Shown: positions 7,748 through 17,317 of the stretch, piece by piece
Layout: every line of letters begins with the position of its first letter
How positions within the stretch are numbered: position 1 is the stretch's first letter
Notes under the pieces: model-generated
What the model saw: the letters and a program-made list of their open reading frames with translations, nothing else
Databases searched by the model: none
Told to the model about the DNA's origin: nothing
Position numbers and translations under genes: made by a program
NCBI GenBank assembly: GCA_000526255.1
Contig: JAFS01000001.1
Coordinates: 806,001 to 870,000 of the forward strand
Direction: 5' to 3'
From: Verrucomicrobia bacterium LP2A
GTDB lineage: Bacteria > Verrucomicrobiota > Verrucomicrobiia > Methylacidiphilales > Methylacidiphilaceae
Length of the DNA stretch: 64,000 nucleotides

Positions 7748-9181
7748 TCAGACGTCGTAATACATCTGGTATTCGATCGGGTGCGGACGGAGTCGCAACG
7801 TGTCGTGATCCTTCTTCCGCAACTCGAGGAGCGTCTCGATGACATCCTTGGTGAAGACGTCGCCCTTGAGGAGGAACTCGTGATCCTTCTCCAGCGCCGC
7901 GACAGCTCCACGCAGGGAGTCGGGGACGGTCGGGACCTTCTTCAGCTCCTCGGGCGGAAGCTCATAGATGTTCTTCTCGAGCGGCTCGCCCGGATCGATC
8001 CGATTCTGGATCCCGTCCAAGCCCGCCATCATCATCGCCGCACACGCCAAATAGACGTTGGCCGCCGGATCGGGGGTGCGGAATTCGACGCGTTTGGCCT
8101 TCGGACTCGGAGAGTAGATGGGAATCCGAACCGAAGCGCTCCGGTTCCGAGCCGAGTAGGCGAGGTTGACCGGAGCCTCGAACCCGGGGACGAGGCGTTT
8201 GTAGCTGTTCGTCGTTGGATTGGTAATGGCAGTCAACGCGGGCGCATGTTTGAGGATTCCGCCGATGTAGTGGAGAGCGAGCTCGCTCAATCCCGCGTAG
8301 CGATTGCCCGCGAAGAGCGGCTTTCCGTCCTTCCAGAGAGACTGATGGGTGTGCATCCCCGAGCCATTGTCGCCGAAGAGAGGCTTCGGCATGAAGGTCA
8401 CGGTCTTGCCGAACCGGCGGGCGATGTTCTTGATGACATACTTGTACGTCATCATGTCATCGCCGGTCCGGAGCAGGGTGTTGAAGCGGATATCAATCTC
8501 CGCCTGTCCCGCCGTGGCGACCTCGTGATGCTGTCTTTCGACAGCGACGCCCAGGCTTTCCAGCCCCAATGCCATCTGATCCCGCACATCCTGGAGCGTA
8601 TCGGCCGGGGGCACGGGAAAATACCCTTCCTTGTGACGAATCTTGTGGCCGAGATTCGGCTCCTCATCACGGCCCGTATTCCAGATGCCCTCGACGGAGT
8701 CGACCTCGTAGAACGATCCATTGGACTGATTCTCGTAGCGGACGTCGTCGAAGATGAAGAACTCGGCTTCCGGACCGAAGTAGGCCGTATCTGCGATACC
8801 GGTGCTCTTCAAATAGGCTTCCGCGCGGATCGCGATGCTCCGAGGGTCGCGGACGTAGGTCTGGCGCGTGATCGGATCCGAAATAGCACAGATGAAGCTC
8901 AAGGTCGGCTCGGCGATGAACGGATCGATGAACGCCGTGTAGGGATCGGGCATGACGAGCATGTCCGATTCCTGGATGCCCCGCCAGCCCCGGATCGAGG
9001 AACCGTCGAAACCGAGCCCCTCGACAAACGCTTCGGCGGGCACCTCGTTGATGCCCATGGTGAAGTGCTGCCACGTTCCGAGAAGGTCGGAGAATTTCAA
9101 ATCCACCAGGCGCACATTGTGTTCACGCCCGAATGCCAGCGCCTCTTCTCCCGAAGCGCATCGTTTGTACTTTTCAGCCAT
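7748..9181 (-). CDS. glnA: Type I glutamine synthetase (GSI-beta)
   Basis: A 477-residue enzyme that makes glutamine from glutamate, ammonia and ATP in the cytoplasm, as a dodecamer. Visible landmarks are the N-terminal beta-grasp, [10 protein letters not shown] (58-67), EAEFFIF (138-144) with metal ligands, [12 protein letters not shown] (272-283), [13 protein letters not shown] and the [11 protein letters not shown] loop. Tyr406 in EKNIYELPP matches the adenylylation tyrosine of the GSI-beta type, and a GlnE gene is present at 25007-27604, so covalent control is likely. The start ATG 9181 is preceded by GAGGGAG. It is followed convergently by the PAP2 terminator. A sigma-54-like promoter candidate lies at 9357-9372. 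Confidence 0.97.
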   Translation of the reverse strand: MAEKYKRCASGEEALAFGREHNVRLVDLKFSDLLGTWQHFTMGINEVPAEAFVEGLGFDGSSIRGWRGIQESDMLVMPDPYTAFIDPFIAEPTLSFICAISDPITRQTYVRDPRSIAIRAEAYLKSTGIADTAYFGPEAEFFIFDDVRYENQSNGSFYEVDSVEGIWNTGRDEEPNLGHKIRHKEGYFPVPPADTLQDVRDQMALGLESLGVAVERQHHEVATAGQAEIDIRFNTLLRTGDDMMTYKYVIKNIARRFGKTVTFMPKPLFGDNGSGMHTHQSLWKDGKPLFAGNRYAGLSELALHYIGGILKHAPALTAITNPTTNSYKRLVPGFEAPVNLAYSARNRSASVRIPIYSPSPKAKRVEFRTPDPAANVYLACAAMMMAGLDGIQNRIDPGEPLEKNIYELPPEELKKVPTVPDSLRGAVAALEKDHEFLLKGDVFTKDVIETLLELRKKDHDTLRLRPHPIEYQMYYDV

Positions 9182-9521
9182 ATACGACTCCCTCTTCCTC
9201 CTATAATTGATTTGCCTTCCCTTCCTGGGAGGTCCGGAACGGTATCCGGCGACAGTGCCGGCGCTTCCGTCCCTTCTTTTGCGCTAGATCATCCGGATCG
9301 CACTCGGAACCAACGCCCTAGCACAAAATAGGCGCAAACACAATAGACGCAGTAGACGCAAAAGGCTCCCCACCGGTCACGACTGCCCGTGCTGCTGGAA
9401 CGGCCCATGGCTTCTTCCCCCGGCTCAGAGGCGAGGGAGTGGGAACGCTGACCGAGCGGCCGCTTCGGCACCACAAGGACGGTCCGTCTTCCACAACAGC
9501 GAAAGAGCAGGGGGCCAAGCC
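9182..9521 (-). other. glnA-glnB intergenic region, glnA leader
   Basis: 340 bases without a supported gene. It holds the glnA ribosome site, a short direct repeat (TGCGTCTA, twice on the minus strand near 9343-9360), and one sigma-54-like -24/-12 match. I see no RNA gene or terminator with a T tract after glnB. Confidence 0.5.
9357..9372 (-). promoter_or_regulatory. Candidate sigma-54 promoter for glnA
   Basis: On the minus strand TGGGGAGCCTTTTGCG has the GG-N10-GC spacing and a TTGC -12 element. The -24 element is only half matched. Transcription would begin near 9346, giving a leader of about 165 bases before glnA. Support is modest; the parallel site before glnB strengthens it. Confidence 0.35.
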
Positions 9522-10357
<836 letters not shown>

Positions 10358-10708
10358 TTAGTTCGACCCGCCCTGCTTCCAACCCAGGGTCTCGCCGCCC
10401 AACAGGTGGAGATGAAGATGCGGAACGCCTTCGCCCGCGTCTTTCCCGTTGTTGATGATCACCCGGAAGCCCGTGTCCGCAATCCCAAGCTTCGTGGCAA
10501 CGCTCTTTGCGACGAGGAGCAGATACCCTAGGAGCTCTTGGTCGCCCGACTCCGCTTCAGAAAGGCGCAGGATTGGCTTTTTGGGAATCAGCAGCGCATG
10601 GACCCGGGCAACCGGATGGATGTCGTGAATCGCAATGCAGCGCTCGTCCTCGTAAATTACTTGCGCCGGAAGCTCTCGATCGATGATTCGGCTGAATATG
10701 CTTTTCAT
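10358..10708 (-). CDS. hinT: HIT family nucleotide hydrolase (HinT-like)
   Basis: A 116-residue histidine-triad protein of the branch that hydrolyses purine nucleoside phosphoramidates. It opens with SIFSRIIDRELPAQVIYEDE and carries the VHALLIPKKPI segment, the GFRVIINNGKDAG loop and the triad PHLHLHLLGG near residue 98. Length is typical. It lies 21 bases downstream of nrdR on the same strand, so the two are probably co-transcribed. The physiological substrate is unknown, as for most HinT proteins. Confidence 0.92.
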   Translation of the reverse strand: MKSIFSRIIDRELPAQVIYEDERCIAIHDIHPVARVHALLIPKKPILRLSEAESGDQELLGYLLLVAKSVATKLGIADTGFRVIINNGKDAGEGVPHLHLHLLGGETLGWKQGGSN

Positions 10709-10729
10709 AACTTGTGGGGGATAAACTAA

Positions 10730-11212
10730 TTACAGTAGCGGAAGGGTCTCCGATCGCGGAGGAGCTCGGTTCAACTTTTTTACCGCATGGACGAAGTCGC
10801 TCGCGTCTCGAAATTTTCGGTAGACGGAAGCGAAACGGACGTAGGCGACTTCATCGAGCGTTCGCAGCCGCTCGACGATCCCTTCTCCAATGGCGCTCGA
10901 AGGAATCTCTTGGCCGTGAGCCTGAACAAGATCGGCGATCACGCGGTCAACGAGATCTTCGATCGTCTTGAGGCTGATCGCACGCTTTTCGCAAGCTTTC
11001 TCTATGCCCAGGATCGTCTTCTGGCGATCGAAGTGCTCGAAGCGGCCGTCGCGTTTTTGCACCCGCAGGGGGAGGCGCTCAATCTCCTCGTAGGTGGTGA
11101 AGCGAGCCCCGCACTTGAGGCATTTTCGACGTCGGCGGACGGCCGCCCCATCCTGCAGCGGCCGTGAATCAATCACTCGGTCCTGTAATCCCCCGCATTT
11201 TGGGCATTTCAT
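10730..11212 (-). CDS. nrdR: Transcriptional repressor NrdR
   Basis: A 160-residue regulator of ribonucleotide reductase genes. The N-terminal zinc ribbon has paired CxxC motifs (CPKCGG at 3-8, CLKCGARFTTYE at 31-42), followed by an ATP-cone domain from about residue 50 (LRVQKRDGRFEHFDRQKTILGI) that senses dATP/ATP. It normally binds NrdR boxes before nrd genes, none of which are in this window. It starts the nrdR-hinT pair and diverges from the YceD gene at 11604. Confidence 0.95.
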   Translation of the reverse strand: MKCPKCGGLQDRVIDSRPLQDGAAVRRRRKCLKCGARFTTYEEIERLPLRVQKRDGRFEHFDRQKTILGIEKACEKRAISLKTIEDLVDRVIADLVQAHGQEIPSSAIGEGIVERLRTLDEVAYVRFASVYRKFRDASDFVHAVKKLNRAPPRSETLPLL

Positions 11213-11603
11213 CGTGACTCGACTGCGACTCTTTGCTCCCCGGTCGCACGGAGGGAGCCCGACTCAAAGGACCACGGGCGCCCGGCAACCGGCCCACCAA
11301 CCGCCCCTCCCCTATCCGCTCTGCAAGGAATGCCCCGCGAAGGCTCCCGCATCCTCCCGGAGAAGAATAGCCCTACTCCCGTCAAACGTATAGCCGCCAC
11401 GTCCCACAAATTTCGCACGCATGGCTAGGTCGGGCAGAAGCGCCTGCGGGAGCTCCCTCACCGGTCTGGCTCCCTGCTCCAAGGAAGGAGATGAAAGACG
11501 GTGCGGGAAGGCATAAGGCAACGCATTCCCGCTCTCCTTTCGCAGCGGCGTACTTTTTCGTCTTTTTAGTGGAAAAGCGGGCTTTCGTGGGCTTACTTGG
11601 GCC
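11213..11603. other. Divergent intergenic region, nrdR and YceD gene
   Basis: 391 bases without a supported gene. The last 60 bases before 11604 contain T-rich runs (CTTTTTCGTCTTTTTAG) that may hold the plus-strand promoter. I could not find a convincing -35/-10 pair, a NrdR box or a riboswitch fold. Confidence 0.4.
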
Positions 11604-12065
11604 ATGCAAATCAAGACGGCGAGTCTTTCGGCAGAACCGCTTCGCGTGCAAGAGCTCCTGCAACCGGCGATTCTCGGGTTGGATGAGCCTGCCGCCCGAG
11701 GGAAAGATCGGATCTCGATCGACCTCTTCCTCTCTCTGATCGACGATCTGGTCGTCGGCAGTGGGCGGGTCGAGACTACCGTCGAGTTGCAGTGTGGCCG
11801 ATGCTGTCGCTGGATGAACTGGCCGATTCGCTTGCTGAATTTTCAGCTTCGCATCCGGCCCCCTTTGCCCTTGTGGATCGACTTGACACCCTTTGTTCGA
11901 GAGGACATCCTGTTGGCCCTTCCGATGGTAGCCGTGTGCGACGAGCGGGCGGCGGGAGGCTGTTCCAGCGAGGGGATTCGAACACTGAACGAAACCGGAG
12001 TACAACAGTCGATTCACGGAAAGGATGTTTGGGGAATCCTGGACCGGTTCCAGAGGAATCGCTGA
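11604..12065 (+). CDS. YceD/DUF177 family protein
   Basis: A 153-residue protein of the DUF177 (YceD) family, encoded directly before rpmF as in most bacteria. The paired cysteines of the family core appear as LQCGRCCRW near residue 55. In E. coli this family is linked to 23S rRNA and ribosome assembly. It starts with ATG at 11604. The spacing of 85 bases to rpmF and the shared strand fit a YceD-rpmF-plsX-fabH operon. Divergence from the textbook family is high, so the assignment leans on gene order. Confidence 0.75.
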   Translation: MQIKTASLSAEPLRVQELLQPAILGLDEPAARGKDRISIDLFLSLIDDLVVGSGRVETTVELQCGRCCRWMNWPIRLLNFQLRIRPPLPLWIDLTPFVREDILLALPMVAVCDERAAGGCSSEGIRTLNETGVQQSIHGKDVWGILDRFQRNR

Positions 12066-12150
12066 TCCCGCGTTCTGAACGACCCCGGAACGACGGCGGC
12101 ACAGCCAATGGATTACGGATTTCCCGCAGAAGACCACAAAAGGAGATATC

Positions 12151-12336
12151 ATGGGAGTTCCTAAGCGCAAGACGTCAAAAGCCCGCCTTCGTTCTCGAAA
12201 AGCGGCGAACCGCTGGAAGCCACCGGGTCTTTTCAAAGACCCGAAGACAGGCAACCTCCACCTCCCCCATTGCGTTGATCCCGCTACCGGCAGCTATCGC
12301 GAGCGTCAAGTCCTGACCCAGACGACCGAGGAATGA
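12151..12336 (+). CDS. rpmF: 50S ribosomal protein L32
   Basis: A 61-residue ribosomal protein. The N-terminus MGVPKRKTSKARLRSRKA is the conserved L32 start. The usual CxxC zinc pairs are absent: only one cysteine (HLPHC) remains, so this is a zinc-free type. AAAGGAGATATC precedes the ATG. It sits 16 bases before plsX. Confidence 0.95.
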   Translation: MGVPKRKTSKARLRSRKAANRWKPPGLFKDPKTGNLHLPHCVDPATGSYRERQVLTQTTEE

Positions 12337-12352
12337 GAGACAGCTAGAGCGG

Positions 12353-13390
12353 ATGAAGATCGCTTTAGACGTGATGGGTGGTGATTTTGCGCCGCAAAAC
12401 CCCCTCTTGGGGGCCATGGAGGCGCTTCAAGCCTATCCCGACGCATTCCTCTTCCTCGTGGGAGATCAAGATCAGGTCGCCAATGAATTCTGGCGGCACG
12501 GAGGCCGTCCTTTCGCGAATCGTGTCGAGTTCGTCCATGCCACGCAAGTCGTCGCGATGGACGCTCAGGCCATCGAAAGCGTCAGACAAAAGCGGGACTC
12601 CTCGATCAGTCGCTGCGTACGGCTGGTGAAGGAAGGCAAGGCCGATGCCATGGTTTCCGCCGGGCATACGGGAGCAGTGGTCGCAGCGGCAACGATCCTT
12701 TTGCGAACCCTGCCCGGAATCCCACGAGCCGGCATTGCCACGGTCATCCCGACCGAGCAGAAACCCTTTGTGCTCATCGACTCTGGGGCTAATATCGATT
12801 CCGATCCCACGCATCTTCTCGGCTACGCGATCATGGGCAGCATCTACTCGCGCGAGGTGCTTCATGTTGCCAATCCACGAGTAGGGCTCCTGAGCATCGG
12901 GAGCGAAGACCTCAAAGGAAACGAACTGACCAAGCAAGCCTTCAAGCTGCTGACGCAGGCGGGCATCCATTTCAGCGGCAATGTGGAGGGTCACGACCTA
13001 TTCGAAAGCCCTGTGGACGTCGTCGTCTGCGACGGCTTTGTCGGCAACGTGGTCTTGAAAACGGCCGAGAGCATCGCGAAGGCCGTCATGCACTGGTTGC
13101 GTTCCGAGCTTGGCCGGAATCCCCTGCGAATGGTCGGTGCCTGTCTTGCTCGGGGAGCTTTCTTGTCGGTGAAGCAGAAATCGAGCTACGAGGAATACGG
13201 AGGAGCCCTCCTCCTTGGGATCAACGGGACGTGCATCATCGCCCATGGGGCTTCGACCCCGAAAGCCATTCGCAATGCGATTCGCATCGCGCGAGAAGCC
13301 GTGACGCAGAACGTGAACAATAGGATTGTCCAGGAAATGAAACGTCATTGTGAGGCGGAATCCGAAAATGCAACGGCTTCGAGAGCCTAA
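12353..13390 (+). CDS. plsX: Phosphate acyltransferase PlsX
   Basis: A 345-residue peripheral membrane enzyme that converts acyl-ACP and phosphate into acyl-phosphate for phospholipid synthesis. It has the family start MKIALDVMGGDFAPQNPLLGA, the VSAGHTGAVVAAA motif near residue 100, and VVCDGFVGNVVLKTAES. The C-terminus carries an extra charged tail that overlaps fabH by 23 bases. Its place between rpmF and fabH is the classical arrangement. Confidence 0.96.
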   Translation: MKIALDVMGGDFAPQNPLLGAMEALQAYPDAFLFLVGDQDQVANEFWRHGGRPFANRVEFVHATQVVAMDAQAIESVRQKRDSSISRCVRLVKEGKADAMVSAGHTGAVVAAATILLRTLPGIPRAGIATVIPTEQKPFVLIDSGANIDSDPTHLLGYAIMGSIYSREVLHVANPRVGLLSIGSEDLKGNELTKQAFKLLTQAGIHFSGNVEGHDLFESPVDVVVCDGFVGNVVLKTAESIAKAVMHWLRSELGRNPLRMVGACLARGAFLSVKQKSSYEEYGGALLLGINGTCIIAHGASTPKAIRNAIRIAREAVTQNVNNRIVQEMKRHCEAESENATASRA

Positions 13391-14363
13391 ACCCGCGATC
13401 GTGGGCACCGGTGCCTACCTTCCCGCAAAGATTCTCCACAACAGCGACCTCGAGCGGATGGTCGAAACGAGCGACCACTGGATCGTCGAGAGAACGGGCA
13501 TCCGGGAACGGAGAATTGCCGGCGAAAAGGAGTGTCCCTCCGACATGGGAGCCGCAGCGGCCGCGATGGCTCTGGAGCGGGCTGGCCTGGAACCTTGCGA
13601 TCTCGACTTGATTATTGTCGCCACGACGACCTCGGACACCCTCTTTCCCTCGACGGCTTGCCAGATTCAGCAAAAGATCGGCGCCCGCAAGATCCCGGCA
13701 TTCGACCTGCAAGCGGCCTGCTCCGGCTTTCTATACGGACTCGTGATGGCTCATCACCTGGTTGCCCTGGGAACCTATCGAACTATTCTTGTCGTTGGTG
13801 CGGAAAAACTCTCTTCCATCGTAAACTGGACGGACAGGAATACCTGCGTTCTCTTCGGCGACGGCGCGGGCGCAGTGATCGTCCGGCAGTCCACCGAAGG
13901 CGGACAGATGATCTCGCATGATTTGGGATCGGATGGATCCCAAGGTCAGGTGCTCACGGTTCCGGCGGGCGGCTCACGGACCCCCCTCACCGCGGAAAAC
14001 ATCGGAGAAGGGCTGCAGTTTATCCAGATGGTCGGCAAGAAAGTCTTCCGCCTCGCGGTCGACGCGATGGAATCCACTGCAAGAACCTGTCTCAAGAAAG
14101 CGGGCCTCCCTCCCGAAGAAGTAGGCTTCGTCATCCCCCATCAAGCAAACCTGCGAATCATCGAGCTGCTTGCCCAACGCCTGAACCTGCCGCTCAAGCG
14201 CTTCTTCACCCATTTGGAACGTTACGGCAACACCTCGGCCGCCTGCATCCCGATCGCCCTCCACGAAGCCCTGACCACAGGGCGTGTCCGGCCGGAAGAA
14301 AAAATCCTCCTGATCGCTTTCGGCGGTGGCCTTACGTGGGCCAGCGCCCTCCTCGAGTGGTGA
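13368..14363 (+). CDS. fabH: 3-oxoacyl-ACP synthase III
   Basis: A 331-residue condensing enzyme that starts fatty-acid synthesis from acetyl-CoA and malonyl-ACP. The catalytic triad is visible: Cys118 in QAACSGF, His in PHQANLR near residue 262, and Asn in YGNTSAA near residue 292. A GTG 18 bases further upstream is possible, but ATG 13368 is preceded by GAGGCGG. It ends the operon and its stop is four bases from the convergent parA. Confidence 0.96.
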   Translation: MQRLREPKPAIVGTGAYLPAKILHNSDLERMVETSDHWIVERTGIRERRIAGEKECPSDMGAAAAAMALERAGLEPCDLDLIIVATTTSDTLFPSTACQIQQKIGARKIPAFDLQAACSGFLYGLVMAHHLVALGTYRTILVVGAEKLSSIVNWTDRNTCVLFGDGAGAVIVRQSTEGGQMISHDLGSDGSQGQVLTVPAGGSRTPLTAENIGEGLQFIQMVGKKVFRLAVDAMESTARTCLKKAGLPPEEVGFVIPHQANLRIIELLAQRLNLPLKRFFTHLERYGNTSAACIPIALHEALTTGRVRPEEKILLIAFGGGLTWASALLEW

Positions 14364-14367
14364 CGGC

Positions 14368-15078
14368 TCAGGGAAAAATGAGCTCTGCCAACCGGTCAAA
14401 TTGATCGAAGAGGCCGCGCTGATATCGCCGGAAGCGGCTTCTCATCATCGTATCGGTGAGCCCCGGAATTTTTTCCTTCAGGGCAAGGGCGCTTCCCAGA
14501 GAGAGGTTGTTCTTGTTGAGCTCGGCAACGGCCGAGGAAGGAGCAAGCAAAGGGATGCGAACCTCTTCGGGCCGCCGCTTTTTTAGGAATTCCGCCCCCT
14601 CCTTCGTCTGCTCCAGCGCAGCCATCTCCTTGCCGTCCTTTTCGTTCTTGACGACAACGTACTGAAGCCGATCCCCCAAGGAGCTTGCCCATCGCAAAAG
14701 GACGACGACGGAATCCGGATCGGTGGTCACGCAACCCCAGCCAACGAAACGAACCGTCTCCCGCAACTCATCGAAAGGCACGTCCTCGAACCACTGCAAC
14801 ATCTCCTCGCCGCTACCCGCACGCAAATCGACCAGCACGATGCGATGGTCGCCGCTCTCCGCCATTGCGACGACGGAGTCAACGCTACGGACGTTCCGAG
14901 GATTCACCAGCACCGATTCAGGAAAAAACCGGTGAAACGAATGGTTTTCATCATCCGCATCCACAAGCAGGTGTGGGACGTGCTGCCCTGCAAGATAATC
15001 CGCCAAATGGCAGGCTAATGTTGTTTTTCCTACCCCGCCCTTCGTGCCGAGGACAATATGGATCACGCTTTTGGCCAT
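14368..15078 (-). CDS. ParA-like P-loop ATPase (plasmid type)
   Basis: A 236-residue ATPase of the ParA/MinD superfamily. The deviant Walker A is GTKGGVGKTT (residues 10-19), with LLVDADDENHSF and LVDLRAGSG downstream. The body resembles the short ParA-like proteins coded next to mobilization or partition genes on proteobacterial plasmids rather than chromosomal Soj. It lies 21 bases downstream of a putative DNA-binding gene on the same strand, forming a two-gene cassette between fabH and purF. A role in segregation or positioning is inferred; no parS-like array is visible. Confidence 0.7.
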   Translation of the reverse strand: MAKSVIHIVLGTKGGVGKTTLACHLADYLAGQHVPHLLVDADDENHSFHRFFPESVLVNPRNVRSVDSVVAMAESGDHRIVLVDLRAGSGEEMLQWFEDVPFDELRETVRFVGWGCVTTDPDSVVVLLRWASSLGDRLQYVVVKNEKDGKEMAALEQTKEGAEFLKKRRPEEVRIPLLAPSSAVAELNKNNLSLGSALALKEKIPGLTDTMMRSRFRRYQRGLFDQFDRLAELIFP

Positions 15079-15099
15079 TACGAGTCACTCCGATCGTCT

Positions 15100-15660
15100 T
15101 TATGCCGTGGATGATTTGCGAGAAGAGGGGCCACGGCGTCGGCCCTTTTCCGTCGTCGGCTCTTTTTCCTCTGACTCCTGCTCTCGCCGGGAAGGCAGGA
15201 ATGTTAGCCCTTCGATCCGCTCGACAGATTCCGCCGTCGTCTTGTGAGCGACACGCGTCTTGGCCGCGGCTTTGGCAGCGGCGATCACATCTTCCAAGCC
15301 GATCTCCTTCGATTCGATCGGGCGTTCTTGCGGGCGCTCTTCCGGGAGAGGGGATGCCACAGGCTTCGTCTTCTTCACCACTGCCTTTACCTCGGACTTC
15401 GTGTCGGGCTCGGCAGCGTCACGGCCCGCTCCCCCCTCGCCCTTTCCAATGGTGCTCGAGCGGGGAAGCTCGCTGAATTTTCCTTCTCGAGCCCATTTCC
15501 TGCGCACCTGCACAAAGTTGTACAAAGCATGCTGACTCACGTCCACACCGCGCCCGCGCAGGATTTCCGTAATTTCGCGCCAACTTTTTCGCCGCTGGCG
15601 CAATTCCCGGATCGTATCCCAGTGGGCCTCCAGCTTGCTCCGGTAGGGCTTTCCGGCCAT
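15100..15660 (-). CDS. Putative DNA-binding partner of the ParA-like ATPase
   Basis: A 186-residue protein. Residues 1-60 (GKPYRSKLEAHWDTIREL, then RKSWREITEIL and SQHALYNFVQ) look like a helix-turn-helix domain known from plasmid-borne hypothetical genes next to parA or mob genes. From about residue 70 the chain is charged, Lys/Glu/Pro-rich and probably disordered. ATG 15660 is chosen; a TTG 36 bases upstream is the alternative and neither has a strong ribosome site. The inverted repeat at 15756-15771 may be its operator. Function is inferred from context. Confidence 0.5.
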   Translation of the reverse strand: MAGKPYRSKLEAHWDTIRELRQRRKSWREITEILRGRGVDVSQHALYNFVQVRRKWAREGKFSELPRSSTIGKGEGGAGRDAAEPDTKSEVKAVVKKTKPVASPLPEERPQERPIESKEIGLEDVIAAAKAAAKTRVAHKTTAESVERIEGLTFLPSRREQESEEKEPTTEKGRRRGPSSRKSSTA

Positions 15661-15755
15661 GACCGCTTTTGTAGGCGCCCCTCTTGTTCTCGTCAAAGCA
15701 AAAATGCGCCTTACGCCAGAACGCCTGCTTCTTACTATTTAACCATCTTATTTTC

Positions 15756-15771
15756 TGTATTCATCCATACA
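15756..15771. promoter_or_regulatory. Inverted repeat upstream of the HTH/parA pair
   Basis: TGTAT-TCATCC-ATACA is a 5-bp inverted repeat with a 6-base spacer in an AT-rich stretch (15735-15780), about 100 bases before the DNA-binding gene. On the minus strand it overlaps a TTGCGC/TGAATA promoter-like pair, so autoregulation is possible. Confidence 0.3.
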
Positions 15772-15828
15772 TGATTCATTGCGCAAGCAACTCCGAAGCG
15801 TAGTATTTCTTTATCCATTCTTGCCCTT

Positions 15829-17292
15829 GTGCGCTCGACCGTGGTGCGTTATCAATCGGTAGTGCGCATTTACCCCGGGGAAGAGTGCGGAGTCGTCGCC
15901 GTATACGGCCATCCCAACGCGGCCACCCTTGCCACCTATGGTCTTTATGCGTTGCAGCATCGCGGAGAAGAAAGCGCCGGAATCGCCACGTCGGACGGAA
16001 AACACCCTTTTCGGATCCAAAAGGCAATGGGGCTGGTCTCGCAGGTGTTCGACTCGACCTCCCTAGCCGCGCTTCCCGGGCAGATGGCGGTCGGGCACGT
16101 CCGCTATTCGACCACGGGCTCGAGCAATCTCACCAATGCGCAGCCGATCGCGGTCGTCTGCTCGCAAGGGGAGTTGGCTCTGGCGCATAACGGGGATATT
16201 GTCAACGCATCCCATCTTCGTGCCCGGTTGGAAGGACGCGGCTCGATTTTTCAGACGACCACGGACAGCGAGGTGATTCTCCATCTCATGGCCCAGCAAG
16301 TCGGCAAGTCGGTGGAGCAGGCATTCCTCTGGGCTCTCGATCAAACGGAAGGCGCGTATTCCCTGGTCCTCATGGCCAAGGACAAGATCCTTGCGGCGAG
16401 AGATCCTCATGGCTTTCGCCCCTTGTCACTCGGGCGACTGGAAGATGGCTACTTTTTGGCAAGCGAAACGTGCGCCTTCGATCTGCTCCATGCGCAGTTC
16501 CTCCGAGATATTGAGCCGGGAGAGGTCATTTCCCTCGACGCGGACGGGGTACACAGGTTACGGCCGCCGAATCCGATTGAAACGTCGGCCTTTTGCATCT
16601 TCGAATACGTTTACTTTGCGCGGCCGGATAGCACGATCCATGGAATCAACGTCAGCCAGGCTCGCATTCAAATGGGTCGCGAGTTGGCTCGGCTCCATCC
16701 CGTCGAAGCGGATCTCGTCATCCCGGTGCCGGACTCGGGCAACTATGCCGCGCTCGGTTTTGCGGAAGAAGCGGGCGTCGCGTTCGACTTGGCGTTCGTA
16801 CGCAACCACTACATCGGCCGTACATTTCTCCAGCCCACGCAGCTCATCCGGGACTTCAATGTCCGGATCAAGCTGAACCTGGTCCAAGAGTCGGTTCGCG
16901 GGAAGCGAGTGGTCGTGGTAGACGACTCGATCGTGCGAGGCACCACGGCTCGTGCCCGAGTTGCCAACCTCAGGGAAGCGGGCGCCTCCGAAGTGCATAT
17001 CCGCGTGAGCTGTCCACCTCACCGCTTCGCCTGCCATTACGGGATCGATTTTCCCGATCCGAACTCTCTCTTAGCCAATCAATTACCGGTCGAGCGCATC
17101 CAATCCTACCTGAATGCCGATTCCATCGGATATCTCGATATCGCCGGCCTGCTCCGGGCGTGCGGATCGCAGCACTCCGGCATGGGTTTTTGCACCGCTT
17201 GCTTCACAGGAAATTATCCGGTTGCGTTTCATCGCGGATTGTACAAGGAGATCCTGGAGAAGAACCAAACGGCTCGCCTAGCCGCCAAATAG
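15829..17292 (+). CDS. purF: Amidophosphoribosyltransferase
   Basis: A 487-residue enzyme that makes phosphoribosylamine from PRPP and glutamine, the first step of purine synthesis. The glutaminase nucleophile is the Cys of GEECGVVAVYGHP, which becomes N-terminal after propeptide removal, as in the Bacillus-type enzyme. HRGEESAGI and the PRPP loop VVVVDDSIVRGTT (about residues 362-374) are intact. Cysteines near the C-terminus could hold an Fe-S cluster as in the Bacillus type. The start is uncertain: GTG codons at 15829, 15841, 15844 and 15862 are all possible and none has a clear ribosome site. Confidence 0.95.
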   Translation: MRSTVVRYQSVVRIYPGEECGVVAVYGHPNAATLATYGLYALQHRGEESAGIATSDGKHPFRIQKAMGLVSQVFDSTSLAALPGQMAVGHVRYSTTGSSNLTNAQPIAVVCSQGELALAHNGDIVNASHLRARLEGRGSIFQTTTDSEVILHLMAQQVGKSVEQAFLWALDQTEGAYSLVLMAKDKILAARDPHGFRPLSLGRLEDGYFLASETCAFDLLHAQFLRDIEPGEVISLDADGVHRLRPPNPIETSAFCIFEYVYFARPDSTIHGINVSQARIQMGRELARLHPVEADLVIPVPDSGNYAALGFAEEAGVAFDLAFVRNHYIGRTFLQPTQLIRDFNVRIKLNLVQESVRGKRVVVVDDSIVRGTTARARVANLREAGASEVHIRVSCPPHRFACHYGIDFPDPNSLLANQLPVERIQSYLNADSIGYLDIAGLLRACGSQHSGMGFCTACFTGNYPVAFHRGLYKEILEKNQTARLAAK

Positions 17293-17317
17293 AGAGCGGC
17301 GCTCCGGTATTCTGCTT

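Noticed and set aside
7781-9331. 516-residue plus-strand frame across glnA
   Set aside because: Antisense shadow of a certain glutamine synthetase gene; no ribosome site or family motif.
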